Shown here: positions 48,801 through 58,007 of the stretch, one piece after another | Numbering within the stretch: position 1 is the stretch's first letter | How the letters are laid out: every line of letters begins with the position of its first letter | From: Aestuariibaculum sp. M13 | Lineage (GTDB): Bacteria; Bacteroidota; Bacteroidia; Flavobacteriales; Flavobacteriaceae | Direction: 5' to 3' | NCBI RefSeq assembly: GCF_024723255.1 | Contig: NZ_JANIAC010000005.1 | Location: 1-64,000 of the forward strand | DNA length: 64,000 nucleotides | Notes under the pieces: generated by a model | Told to the model about the DNA's origin: nothing | The model's database searches: none | What the model saw: only the letters and a program-made list of their open reading frames with translations | Made by a program: the position numbers and the translations under genes

Positions 48801-49811
48801 ATGCAACTACAGTTTTCATTTATTATACCTGTTTATAACCGTCCGGATGAGACGCAGGAACTTTTACAAAGTTTTGAAGCTTTACATACCAAAACCCCAT
48901 TCGAAATTGTAATTGTAGAAGACGGCTCATCTATTTCTTCAGAAACGGTAGTTAATAGTTTTAAAGATAAACTGGATATCTCTTATTATTTCAAAGACAA
49001 TTCAGGTCCGGGAGACTCTCGTAATTACGGCATGCGAAAAGCCAAAGGCAATTATTTTATCATTCTCGATTCCGATTGTATTTTACCGCCTCAGTATTTA
49101 ACAGAAGTAGAAAAGAGTTTAAGTCAAAATTATGTCGATTGCTTTGGTGGTCCCGATGCGGCACACGAGTCGTTTACCAATTTGCAAAAGGCGATAAACT
49201 TTTCCATGACCTCGTTTATTACCACAGGAGGTATTCGAGGAAACAAGAAAAGTGTCGATACGTTTCAGCCGCGAAGTTTCAATATGGGGATTTCTAAACA
49301 AGCTTTTGAAGCTTCAAAAGGCTTTGGATATATTCACCCTGGCGAAGACCCGGATTTATCCATCCGTCTGTGGGATTTAGGATATAAAACCAAGTTAATT
49401 CCAGAAGCCTATGTTTATCATAAACGTAGAATTTCCTGGCACAATTTTTATGTTCAGGTCAATAAATTCGGGATGGTACGACCGATTCTGAATGTCTGGC
49501 ATCCACAAACAAAAAAGTTAACGTATTGGTTTCCTACTATGTTTACCTTAGGTTTGGTTTTCAGCTTAATCCTACTTTTATTTCATATAGATGTCTTTTT
49601 TAAGCTTTATGTGTTGTACTTTAGTACGGCATTTATCACTGCGTTAATATCGACAAAAAGTATAGTCGTTTCAGTATTGAGTTTAATTGCCATTTCTGTT
49701 CAGTTTTTTGGATATGGTTATGGCTTTTTAAAATCGACGTGGGCAGTAGATGTATTAAAGAAAAATCCGGAATCGCATTTTCCAAAATTATTTTTTAAAC
49801 CGGCATGCTAA
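48801..49811 (+). CDS. Glycosyltransferase family 2, membrane-anchored
   Basis: The 336-residue protein has the GT-A fold: FSFIIPVYNRPDETQELLQSF, IVIVEDGSS, GPGDSRNYG, then the metal motif LDSDC (DxD-type) and HPGEDPDLSIRL. Two or three C-terminal membrane helices (about 247-325) follow. It transfers a sugar from a nucleotide donor at the cytoplasmic membrane; the acceptor is unknown. The start is the ATG at 48801, after the structured repeat. The next gene overlaps by seven bases. Confidence 0.9.
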   Translation: MQLQFSFIIPVYNRPDETQELLQSFEALHTKTPFEIVIVEDGSSISSETVVNSFKDKLDISYYFKDNSGPGDSRNYGMRKAKGNYFIILDSDCILPPQYLTEVEKSLSQNYVDCFGGPDAAHESFTNLQKAINFSMTSFITTGGIRGNKKSVDTFQPRSFNMGISKQAFEASKGFGYIHPGEDPDLSIRLWDLGYKTKLIPEAYVYHKRRISWHNFYVQVNKFGMVRPILNVWHPQTKKLTYWFPTMFTLGLVFSLILLLFHIDVFFKLYVLYFSTAFITALISTKSIVVSVLSLIAISVQFFGYGYGFLKSTWAVDVLKKNPESHFPKLFFKPAC

Positions 49812-50773
49812 AAGAACTAAAATCAAAAATATTAGCTTCAATAAAGAGTAAAAGGCTAAATGTATTTGTTTTGTTCTTGCTATCGGCCTTTCTTATTTTA
49901 TTGTTTAATAAGCTATCTAAAGAGTATACTAATACTTTAGCGTTTAATATTAAAGCGATAAATGTACCAGACGAAGACGTTATTTTAAACGATTCAATAC
50001 GTTTAGACGTTACTTTAAAAACCCATGGTTTTAAGTGGCTTAAGTACTATTTTTCCAAACCGGAAATAAAGGTTGATTTTAAGAAAGATATCTATAAAAA
50101 GGATTCGGTTTTTGTATGGCATAAAACCGCTGCATATTTGCAGAATACGCAGTTTAGTAGTCAGGTAAGCGTGTTAAATATAACTCCCGATACTTTATAT
50201 TTTCAGTTTGATGAAAATATGGTTAAAAAAGTTCCTGTCGTTTTACAATCCGATATAAAATATAGTCCGGGATACGATTTAGCTTCAGACTTTAATTTGA
50301 AGCCCGATTCTATAACAGTTATTGGGCCTGAAATTAAAGTGTCTAAAATTCATTATATCGAGACAGAATCTTTAGCTTTAAAAGATGTTCGAACAGATTT
50401 ACTAAAGACCGTTAAGTTAAAATTGCCAGTGAATAATCAGAAACATCAGGATGTAAAGTTTTCGGCAGTCCAAACCGTTTTAAATGCTAAAGTGGATAAA
50501 TTTACCGAAGGCATTTTGAAAATTCCGGTGCAACTTATTAATGCGCCTGAAAATGTAAGGTTGAAGTTTTTTCCAAAAGAAGTAAATGTGGCGTATTATG
50601 TTAGTTTAAGTGACTTTAATACAATAACTGCGAAAGATTTTAAAGTGGTTTGCGACTTTAGTAAAACGATAAACAATCAGTTTTTTATGGTGCCGGAAGT
50701 GGCACAATATCCTGAGAAGGTAAAGAATGTGAAAATCAATCAGAAACGTATAGAGTTTATAATTACAAAATGA
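49805..50773 (+). CDS. YbbR-like domain protein
   Basis: The 322-residue protein has a basic cytoplasmic N-terminus, one membrane helix (about 19-37) and two or three YbbR-type beta modules (DEDVILNDSIRLDVTLKTHG; PDSITVIGPEIKVSKI; LKIPVQLINAP). In Firmicutes YbbR/CdaR regulates diadenylate cyclase; here no cyclase gene is adjacent. It overlaps the glycosyltransferase at its start and coaE at its end. Confidence 0.82.
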   Translation: MLKELKSKILASIKSKRLNVFVLFLLSAFLILLFNKLSKEYTNTLAFNIKAINVPDEDVILNDSIRLDVTLKTHGFKWLKYYFSKPEIKVDFKKDIYKKDSVFVWHKTAAYLQNTQFSSQVSVLNITPDTLYFQFDENMVKKVPVVLQSDIKYSPGYDLASDFNLKPDSITVIGPEIKVSKIHYIETESLALKDVRTDLLKTVKLKLPVNNQKHQDVKFSAVQTVLNAKVDKFTEGILKIPVQLINAPENVRLKFFPKEVNVAYYVSLSDFNTITAKDFKVVCDFSKTINNQFFMVPEVAQYPEKVKNVKINQKRIEFIITK

Positions 50774-51354
50774 TGGTAGTCGGACTTACAGGAGGTATTG
50801 GTAGCGGAAAAACAACCGTAGCTAAAGAATTTGAAGCGTTGGGAGTTCCGGTGTATATAGCCGATATCGAAGCTAAAAAATTGATGGTTACTTCTGAAGT
50901 TATTAAGGAAAAACTTGTTCAGTTATTTGGCGAGGAGGTATATGTAAATGGTGAATTAAATAAACCGTTTATTGCCAATATCATTTTTAATGATAAAACC
51001 TACCTGCAAAAAATGAATGCGATTGTACATCCTGAAGTAGGTAACCATTTTGAATCATGGAAAGAGAAGCAAAACACCTCTTATGTTATAAAAGAAGTGG
51101 CTATTCTGTTTGAAAACGGCGGAAATAAACAATGTGATTTAGTGATTACGGTAACGGCTCCAATGCATTTACGTATCGAACGTTTATTGAAAAGAGATCA
51201 TACAACAAAGGAAAAAATTGAAGCTATTATAAAGAATCAGTGGAGTGATGAAGAGAAAATCGCTTTATCAGATTTTGTTGTAAATAATGTAAATTTTGAA
51301 GAAACTAAAGAACAAGTGATGAAAATACATGAGCAAATTGTCAAAACTTTATAA
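50770..51354 (+). CDS. coaE: Dephospho-CoA kinase
   Basis: CoaE phosphorylates dephospho-CoA, the last step of coenzyme A synthesis. The 194-residue P-loop kinase has VVGLTGGIGSGKTTVAKEF, PVYIADIEAKKLM and the HPEVGNHFESW and RLLKRDHTTKEKI blocks. It overlaps the YbbR gene by four bases (ATGA). Confidence 0.95.
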   Translation: MMVVGLTGGIGSGKTTVAKEFEALGVPVYIADIEAKKLMVTSEVIKEKLVQLFGEEVYVNGELNKPFIANIIFNDKTYLQKMNAIVHPEVGNHFESWKEKQNTSYVIKEVAILFENGGNKQCDLVITVTAPMHLRIERLLKRDHTTKEKIEAIIKNQWSDEEKIALSDFVVNNVNFEETKEQVMKIHEQIVKTL

Positions 51355-51422
51355 TTTTAACATTTTTGTTAATGTAAGGTTAAAACCAATTCTGCTAAAT
51401 GTTAAAATGTTAAATTTGAATA

Positions 51423-52994
51423 ATGAGTAAGAGAACATTCGTCCTGTTAATCCTTTTAATGACCTTGTCTTTAGTAGGTATTATTTTCGTTCAGGCCTAC
51501 TATATTAATGGATCTATAAAAAGTGAAAAAGATCGTTTTCGTTTTAATGTAAATAAGGCGCTTTATTATGTCTCAAATACTATTGGAGATAATGAAATTG
51601 CCAATTACTATAATGAATATCAGACTTTAGACCCAGAAAAAAAGGCTGACTCGGCTACCGTATCTCAGTTATTAATTTATCAGCAAAACAATAATACCAA
51701 GGAAACACTTATTTATAAGAGTAGTGTTCTTGAAGAAAATTATAAATTAACATCAACGCTCTTTGACATTGGTTTAGATAGTCTGGATATTAAAAGTATC
51801 ATAGGGAGTTCTTCAACTGAAGTTTATAAAAATGAAGATTTAACCGATAAGGATTTAGCGCAAAGTCCTATATCTAGTATAATTAGAAGCGGTGTTATTT
51901 CTGATGCGCAGCGTTTGGTTTTTGAAAAAAATTATAAAGCATACTTAAAAACAACACCTATTCATAAACGTGTTTCAGAAAATGAAATCAAAGATTTATT
52001 AACCAAGACTCTTATAAAAGATAGTATTAATCTTGATTTCGAATTTGCAATTTATGCAAATGATTTGGCGACAAAAGTGCAAAGTGATGGTTTCGAGTAT
52101 GATAAAGATTCAAATTATTCGGTAGCAATTTTTCCTGATGAAAATAACAGGACACCTTATAAACTTCTGGTGAATTTTACGAATGATAAGAAATTTATCT
52201 TATCTTCAATTCTAAGGATGATTTTATTATCATTTCTTTTTACCATAATCATCATGATAACTTATGGAGGTGCTTTATATCAGCTTATAAAACAGCGTAA
52301 AATATCAGAAATCAAATCCGATTTTATCAATAATATGACGCATGAGTTTAAAACGCCAATTGCGACTATAAACTTGGCGTTGGATGCGATTAGGAATCCT
52401 AAAATTATTGAAGATAAGGAAAAGGTGTTACGCTATCTTGGCATGATTAAAGAAGAGAATAAACGTATGCATGCCCAGGTAGAAAATGTATTAAGAATAT
52501 CTAAACTAGAGAAAAACGAGCTGAATATTAGTAAAGAAAGGTTAAATTTACATGATTTAATAGAAGATGCTATTACACATGTCGAGTTAATTGTCGAGGA
52601 TAGAAAAGGGTATATTAAAACTTTTTTAAATGCAGAACAAACGTCGGTATTGGCAAACGACTCGCACTTTACTAATGTTATAGTTAATATTCTGGATAAT
52701 GCGGTTAAGTATTCTCCGGAAGCACCAGAAATTGAGGTGTACACAGAAAATGTTGGAACCAACATTTTATTGAAAATTAAAGATCACGGTAGCGGAATGA
52801 GTAAAGCTGCTGTAAAACGCGTGTTCGAGAAATTTTATAGAGAACACACAGGAAATATACACAATGTTAAAGGTCACGGACTTGGTTTAGCTTATGTTAA
52901 ACGTATAGTAGAAGACCACCAGGGGTATGTTTCTGTAGAAAGTGAAAAAGACAAGGGAAGCACATTTACCATTAAGCTTCCGCTAATATCATAA
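51423..52994 (+). CDS. Sensor histidine kinase (RprX-like)
   Basis: The 523-residue membrane kinase has helices at about 4-26 and 259-283 enclosing a 230-residue periplasmic domain without a family I can name. A HisKA domain follows with His307 (NNMTHEFKTPIATINLALD), then an HATPase with NVILDNAVKYS-like N-box, DHGSGMSKAAVKRVFEKFYR and GHGLGLAYVK. The regulator gene starts two bases after its stop. The pair resembles RprX/RprY of Bacteroides in order and in the receiver sequence; the signal is unknown. Confidence 0.93.
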   Translation: MSKRTFVLLILLMTLSLVGIIFVQAYYINGSIKSEKDRFRFNVNKALYYVSNTIGDNEIANYYNEYQTLDPEKKADSATVSQLLIYQQNNNTKETLIYKSSVLEENYKLTSTLFDIGLDSLDIKSIIGSSSTEVYKNEDLTDKDLAQSPISSIIRSGVISDAQRLVFEKNYKAYLKTTPIHKRVSENEIKDLLTKTLIKDSINLDFEFAIYANDLATKVQSDGFEYDKDSNYSVAIFPDENNRTPYKLLVNFTNDKKFILSSILRMILLSFLFTIIIMITYGGALYQLIKQRKISEIKSDFINNMTHEFKTPIATINLALDAIRNPKIIEDKEKVLRYLGMIKEENKRMHAQVENVLRISKLEKNELNISKERLNLHDLIEDAITHVELIVEDRKGYIKTFLNAEQTSVLANDSHFTNVIVNILDNAVKYSPEAPEIEVYTENVGTNILLKIKDHGSGMSKAAVKRVFEKFYREHTGNIHNVKGHGLGLAYVKRIVEDHQGYVSVESEKDKGSTFTIKLPLIS

Positions 52995-52996
52995 AT

Positions 52997-53701
52997 ATGG
53001 AAGAGCAAAAGAAAAAAATATTACTAGTAGAAGACGATCCTAACTTCGGAACTGTTCTGAAAGATTATTTAATGATGAATGACTACGATGTCACTCATGC
53101 TAAAAATGGTATGGAAGGCTTCGAAAAGTTCAAAAAAGACGATTTCGATTTATGTATTTTAGATGTAATGATGCCTTACAAAGATGGGTTTACATTAGCT
53201 AAAGAAATACGAGAAAAAAACGACGATGTTCCAATTGTATTCTTAACGGCTAAAACCATGAAGGAAGACGTTTTAAAAGGATATAAAGTAGGAGCAGATG
53301 ATTATCTGAATAAACCTTTTGACAGCGAAGTGCTTTTAATGAAGATTAAGGCAATCATGCAGCGTAAGGCTACGGAAACTATTTCTGATAGTAAGCAGTT
53401 TGAATTTAAAATCGGAAAATTCGATTTAAACTCTAAATTACGTTTCTTACGTTATAACGGAGGAGAACCAGTTAAATTATCGCCAAAGGAGAACGAATTA
53501 TTACGTTTGTTAGCATTACATGAAAACGATTTAATGCCTCGTGAATTGGCATTAACCAAAATCTGGAGAGATGATAATTACTTTACCTCTCGTAGTATGG
53601 ATGTTTATATCGCTAAGCTGCGTAAGTACTTAAAACAAGACGAGAAAGTAGAAATCCTGAACATTCATGGTGAAGGATTCCGTTTAGTAATAAACGAATA
53701 G
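52997..53701 (+). CDS. OmpR-family response regulator (RprY-like)
   Basis: The 234-residue protein has a receiver with Asp56 (LCILDVMMPYKDG), TAK at the switch and KVGADDYLNKPF. A C-terminal winged-helix domain follows (about 130-234; LSPKENELLRLLALHENDL, SRSMDVYIAKLRKYL). It is the partner of the kinase upstream. The receiver is similar to RprY, a Bacteroides regulator reported in envelope and stress control. A terminator follows. Confidence 0.95.
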   Translation: MEEQKKKILLVEDDPNFGTVLKDYLMMNDYDVTHAKNGMEGFEKFKKDDFDLCILDVMMPYKDGFTLAKEIREKNDDVPIVFLTAKTMKEDVLKGYKVGADDYLNKPFDSEVLLMKIKAIMQRKATETISDSKQFEFKIGKFDLNSKLRFLRYNGGEPVKLSPKENELLRLLALHENDLMPRELALTKIWRDDNYFTSRSMDVYIAKLRKYLKQDEKVEILNIHGEGFRLVINE

Positions 53702-53721
53702 ATTCTAATTATATGATATAA

Positions 53722-53752
53722 AAAAAATCCAGCGTTAAGCTGGATTTTTTAT
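53722..53752. terminator. Bidirectional terminator after the RprY-like gene
   Basis: AAAAAATCCAGC (53722-53733) pairs with GCTGGATTTTTT (53739-53750). It lies between converging genes ending at 53701 and 53758 and suits both. Confidence 0.9.
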
Positions 53753-53757
53753 TTGCA

Positions 53758-54414
53758 TTATATGTGGGTTTTAAGCCAGTCTCTAAATTCAAAAAAGTTT
53801 TGCGGTGCCACACCATGCCCCACAGGAAACTCCGAATATTTATGCTTGATATTTAATGCATTTAAAAACGGTGGTGTTTGTCTGGCCCATTCTACAGGAA
53901 TAACCTGGTCAACACTCCCATGTGAACAGTAGAAATTCAGGTTTGAATAATCTGTTTCATTGATAGATTCCGGTAAAATGTCTTTATTAATGTAACCACT
54001 TAAAGCAATAATGTTTTTTACCTTTTCAGGGTAGGTTAGTGCCACAGCATAACTTAAAATGCTCCCCTGGCTAAAACCTAAAAGGGTTACATTTTTTTTA
54101 TCAACCGGATAGGCTTCAATAGCTTCGTCAATAAATTTGGCGATTAAATCTCTCGATTGTGCCGCTTGTACATTATCGTTCCATTTTCCTTTTTCAGCAT
54201 CAAAATTTATCGCATACCACGCATTTCCGTAAGGTTGTAATTCATACGGTGCTTTTACCGAAATGATAAATAATTCTTCAGGTAATTCTGAAGCAAATGA
54301 AAATAAATCGTTTTCATCACTGCCATAACCATGCATCATAATTAATAAAGGTGCATTTTCAGTTAAATTCGACGGTCTGGTAATATGGTATAAAGAAAGA
54401 TCTGTATTTGTCAT
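53758..54414 (-). CDS. Phospholipase/carboxylesterase-type alpha/beta hydrolase
   Basis: The 218-residue protein has the esterase motif GFSQGSILSYAV with the nucleophile Ser, an oxyanion segment MMHGYGSDENDLF, the acid in SHGSVDQVIPVEW and the His in PVGHGVAPQ. It is a cytoplasmic esterase of the YpfH/LYPLA type; the substrate is unknown. It is followed by, and two bases from, a small membrane-protein gene in the same direction. Confidence 0.9.
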   Translation of the reverse strand: MTNTDLSLYHITRPSNLTENAPLLIMMHGYGSDENDLFSFASELPEELFIISVKAPYELQPYGNAWYAINFDAEKGKWNDNVQAAQSRDLIAKFIDEAIEAYPVDKKNVTLLGFSQGSILSYAVALTYPEKVKNIIALSGYINKDILPESINETDYSNLNFYCSHGSVDQVIPVEWARQTPPFLNALNIKHKYSEFPVGHGVAPQNFFEFRDWLKTHI

Positions 54415-54416
54415 AA

Positions 54417-54746
54417 TTAATTACCTATGTTAGCAAACCATTCCTGAAATTTTTCACCAACATAAGGCAATAATTTTACTTTACCCTGTATAATGTGAAT
54501 GAATGAATATAACCATGATACAGCCGAAATAAGCCAGAAAATATAACCTATGGTACCATTCAAGTATTTATCGGTGATTTGTGCAATGAATAACATAATG
54601 ATTAGTCCTATCATTTGTCTGTTATAAAATGCAGTAAAAGCATTTTTTTTATCGGCATTCATAATGATGGCGATAATTAACCCGACGAATGTAATATGAC
54701 TAATAATAGCCATGGTTTTTCCGTTTTTTATTGTTGTACTATCCAT
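54417..54746 (-). CDS. DUF4870/Tic20-like small membrane protein
   Basis: The 109-residue protein has three or four hydrophobic helices and the segments MAIISHITFVGLIIAIIMN and FTAFYNRQMIGLIIM, as in DUF4870/Tic20-like proteins. Its function is unknown. It lies seven bases after the dihydroorotase-like gene and two before the esterase. Confidence 0.68.
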   Translation of the reverse strand: MDSTTIKNGKTMAIISHITFVGLIIAIIMNADKKNAFTAFYNRQMIGLIIMLFIAQITDKYLNGTIGYIFWLISAVSWLYSFIHIIQGKVKLLPYVGEKFQEWFANIGN

Positions 54747-54753
54747 AGTCCTA

Positions 54754-56007
54754 TTATTTTAAAGCGATAATGTTATTAGCAATAATACCGTAAACTTGTC
54801 CTTTTAAAGTTTCGTTTTCAAAAATAGCGTTGTTCGATTTTGAAACGATATGGTTTTTAGAGAATACGTATTTTGTATTAGGATTGAATAACGCTGCATC
54901 TAAAGCATTTCCAACCGAAATTGAACAGGTTTCAATACCAAAGCGACCTTTTCCTTGGGTTAAAAGCTTAACGGTTTCTTCTGTATTAAAGATGGTTTGT
55001 AAAGCTCCAAAGGCAGATTCTAAACCAATGGTTCCGTAAGCCGCATGGTCGAATTCTACTTTTTTGTGTTCTACATCTAACGGATTGTGGTCGCTGGTAA
55101 CCATATCGATGGTGCCGTCATGTAAACCTTCTTTTAGAGCATCAATATCGATTTGAGTGCGTAAAGGCGGTAATACTTTAAAATGCGTATTAAAGTCGGT
55201 TAAGGCTTCATCGGTAAAGTATAGGTTATGTATAGCAACACTACAGGTAATGTCTAAACCTTTTGCTTTTGCTTCGCGAATCAATTCCACCGATTTTTTA
55301 GTTGAAATGGTAGGGATGTGTAATTTACCTCCTGTATATTCCAATAAAAACAAATCGCGTACTATCTGTAATTCTTCCGCTAAGGCAGGAATACCTTTTA
55401 ATCCTAATCGCGTACTTGTAATATGCTCGTGCATAACCCCATGCCCAACAACTTGGTCTTCCTGAGGAAAAGAGAAAACTAATCCGTTGAAATTCGATGC
55501 ATACTGCAAGGCAATTTTCATAAGATTTGGATTAGAAATCGATTTTTTATAATCGTAAAATGCTACGGCACCTGCCGTATTCATATCGTATAATTCGGCT
55601 AAATCAACACCTTTGCTTCCCACGGTTAAAGCACCAACAGGCAATAAAGTTGTAGCATGATTTGCTGCTTTTGCTTTTGCAAAAGTAACGTCGGCATTAC
55701 AGTCAATTACAGGATTGGTATTGGCGTTCATCGCTACTGCCGTAAATCCTGAAGCTGCTGCTGTTTTTAGTCCGTTTTCAATAGTGTCGCGTTCTTCAAA
55801 ACCAGGTTCACCAAAACACACGCTACTATCAAACCAACCTTGCGAAATATGAAGGTTGTCTAACGTTATTTCTTGGTAATTTCCGGGATTTGTAAGGTTA
55901 CTTTCAATCTTGGTAATGACACCATTTTCAACTAATATATCCTGAGTTGTATTGTGAAACTCGCTTTGAGGATCTATAATGGTGGCAGATTTTATAAGTA
56001 TGTTCAT
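54754..56007 (-). CDS. Dihydroorotase-like protein lacking the HxH metal motif
   Basis: The 417-residue protein is clearly in the PyrC/amidohydrolase family: GWFDSSVCFGEPGFEERDT aligns with the family block DMHVHLREPGxE. The two ligand histidines are Ser62 and Cys64, and the substrate-binding Arg is Gly66. Later parts are kept (HIPTISTKKSVELI, SVAIHNLYFTDE, VTSDHNPLD). It is usually labelled dihydroorotase in Flavobacteriaceae, but a standard zinc-dependent activity is unlikely from these changes. It may be structural, as reported for non-catalytic dihydroorotase homologues that partner with aspartate carbamoyltransferase. It overlaps the BatA gene by four bases. Confidence 0.85.
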   Translation of the reverse strand: MNILIKSATIIDPQSEFHNTTQDILVENGVITKIESNLTNPGNYQEITLDNLHISQGWFDSSVCFGEPGFEERDTIENGLKTAAASGFTAVAMNANTNPVIDCNADVTFAKAKAANHATTLLPVGALTVGSKGVDLAELYDMNTAGAVAFYDYKKSISNPNLMKIALQYASNFNGLVFSFPQEDQVVGHGVMHEHITSTRLGLKGIPALAEELQIVRDLFLLEYTGGKLHIPTISTKKSVELIREAKAKGLDITCSVAIHNLYFTDEALTDFNTHFKVLPPLRTQIDIDALKEGLHDGTIDMVTSDHNPLDVEHKKVEFDHAAYGTIGLESAFGALQTIFNTEETVKLLTQGKGRFGIETCSISVGNALDAALFNPNTKYVFSKNHIVSKSNNAIFENETLKGQVYGIIANNIIALK

Positions 56008-57929
56008 TTAAAGTATTTTAAGATGCCCATTTCGATAATCAAAAATGCTAATGCAAAAATAACAAACCATTTCCATAAGGCATTAACTTTTGTGTCACTT
56101 TTTATGCTATCGAATATTTCGGTAATCGAATCGCTCACTGTTATGTTTGCAGATGGTGTTAAAGTCATGTAAGTCAGATTACTTTCTTTTCGGTCGTAAT
56201 TGTAACTTACGTTTTTTATGGTTTCTTTTTTATTCATAACCCCATAAATATTCGCGATATCTGGTGTTTCGGAAGTGCTGATAACCACCTTCGAGTTAAA
56301 ATATTGCTGTTTCGGGATGATGTTGATGTTATCTTTCACTAACGATAAAATGGCATCCTGTTGAAGTGTCGTTGCAACAGCGAATGTATTATTCCTTCCA
56401 ATCGTATAATAAAGTTCGGGTAGTTGTAAGCTGAATTTACCGATGTTGTATAAGCTAGGAACGATGAGCGGTGAATTTTTAAAATTCGAAACATCTTTAT
56501 TCAGAGCTGAAGTAAAGATGTAAGCTGATTTGTTTTGATATAGGAATGGTTTGCCATCTTCAAATTGTAAAGCAGCGGAAGTATTATTTAACGATACATC
56601 ATAATAGCTATCTGTTTTCGGATATTGAAAATTATCGACTTGCTTCTCAAAAACACGATTATTGTACAGCGGATGTGAGTAGTTAATGGTGGTTATGCGC
56701 TTTTCTGTTTTAGTTTCTGAATTAAAATTAGAACCATAATTGGCTAATAAAGCGTTATAAGAATTAAGGTTGGCTTCTTTGGATGGAATAATAAGCAAAG
56801 AACCGCCTTGGCTGGTGAAGGACTTTAGAGCTGCTACTAAAGCATTAGGAATATCTTTTAATTCATTCAGTACAATTAATTGTTGCTGCTCAATATCGTT
56901 ATAGTTTAACTGATTTTCTAAAACCGAAGTATATATGAATTCATCTTCGGTGTAGATACGTTTTAAAAAGTCGTCGTCACCATCGTTTATCGCTAATACT
57001 TTAATTTTAGACGTTTCGTTAATGTTAAAATATAACGTGTTGTCGAATTGCAGACTGGAATCATCAATGGTGATTTTTCCGTTAATGATTTCATTTACCG
57101 GGAGAGAAAAGGTGGTTTCAGCAGCATCTTCAATGGCGACTGAAGTTTTCGCTATTAATTTATCATCATTAAATAATGAAATAGGTAAGTTCTCTATAGC
57201 ATCACCACTATTTTTCAATGAGACTTTAAGTGTAATAGCCGTGGCACTGGTTTCTGAAATATAAGCACTATCAATAGCTACATTATTGGTGTTTACCGAA
57301 TTTAGTTTAACGAGGTGAATATTGGTTAGACTATCAGTTTCCGGAGTAAAAGTGTTTTTGGTTTCTTGAAAATCGGATATAAACACCAGATCTTTTAAAA
57401 TGCCCTTTTGTTTACTAAATAAAGTTTTGCTTTTTAGCAAAGCGGCTTCTGGTGTCAAGGTGTTTGCAGTGTAATTTAATTGCAGTAAATCGTTTTTTAT
57501 TGCTTTATTCGTCGTATTTCTAAAAGTATTATCGTTGGTTAAAACCGATACCGTTTCATCTTCAGGAACATTACTGATAATATCCTGAACTGCACGCTTT
57601 AAAAGTTCGCCATTATTACCCTTAGCCTGCATACTAAAGGAATTGTCTAAGTAAATAACAGTTTCCTTTTTTGTTTTAAAATTGTCGTAGTTTGAAGTAA
57701 ATGGTTGCGCAAATGCCAAAACAATACAAGCCAAAAGCAGTAACCTTGTGAGTAATACCAGCCACTTTTTTATCTGTGAACTTTTACGGGTTTCAATGCT
57801 GACGCGTTTTAAAAATGCCACATTGGTAAATTCAACTTTTTGAAACTTACGAAGTTGAAATAAATGAATAATAATAGGAATGAGCAGTAAAAATAAAGCG
57901 TAAAGAAGTTCGGGGTGTTTAAACTGCAT
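56004..57929 (-). CDS. BatA-type membrane protein with VWA-like domain
   Basis: The 641-residue protein begins with the BatA double-helix domain (HPELLYALFLLLIPIIIHLFQLRKF and a second helix about 59-77). A von Willebrand A-like domain follows with MIDAS IYLDNSFSMQ, then a long extracytoplasmic beta region, and it ends in a membrane helix (about 617-638). Similar proteins belong to Bacteroidetes aerotolerance-related clusters. No MoxR or other Bat genes are adjacent. It is translationally coupled to the dihydroorotase-like gene. Confidence 0.85.
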   Translation of the reverse strand: MQFKHPELLYALFLLLIPIIIHLFQLRKFQKVEFTNVAFLKRVSIETRKSSQIKKWLVLLTRLLLLACIVLAFAQPFTSNYDNFKTKKETVIYLDNSFSMQAKGNNGELLKRAVQDIISNVPEDETVSVLTNDNTFRNTTNKAIKNDLLQLNYTANTLTPEAALLKSKTLFSKQKGILKDLVFISDFQETKNTFTPETDSLTNIHLVKLNSVNTNNVAIDSAYISETSATAITLKVSLKNSGDAIENLPISLFNDDKLIAKTSVAIEDAAETTFSLPVNEIINGKITIDDSSLQFDNTLYFNINETSKIKVLAINDGDDDFLKRIYTEDEFIYTSVLENQLNYNDIEQQQLIVLNELKDIPNALVAALKSFTSQGGSLLIIPSKEANLNSYNALLANYGSNFNSETKTEKRITTINYSHPLYNNRVFEKQVDNFQYPKTDSYYDVSLNNTSAALQFEDGKPFLYQNKSAYIFTSALNKDVSNFKNSPLIVPSLYNIGKFSLQLPELYYTIGRNNTFAVATTLQQDAILSLVKDNINIIPKQQYFNSKVVISTSETPDIANIYGVMNKKETIKNVSYNYDRKESNLTYMTLTPSANITVSDSITEIFDSIKSDTKVNALWKWFVIFALAFLIIEMGILKYFK

Positions 57930-58007
57930 ACTTGTCTATATAGGTTGAAAAGTACATAAAAGTACATGAATTTTTTGTAATTGAAAATTCAAGGAGACAA
58001 AACTAAA

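Noticed and set aside
51357-51418. TAAATTTG at 51411-51418 as the promoter of the RprX-like kinase gene
   Set aside because: It lies only four bases before the ATG, so the start of transcription would fall after the start codon; expression from the coaE operon is more likely.
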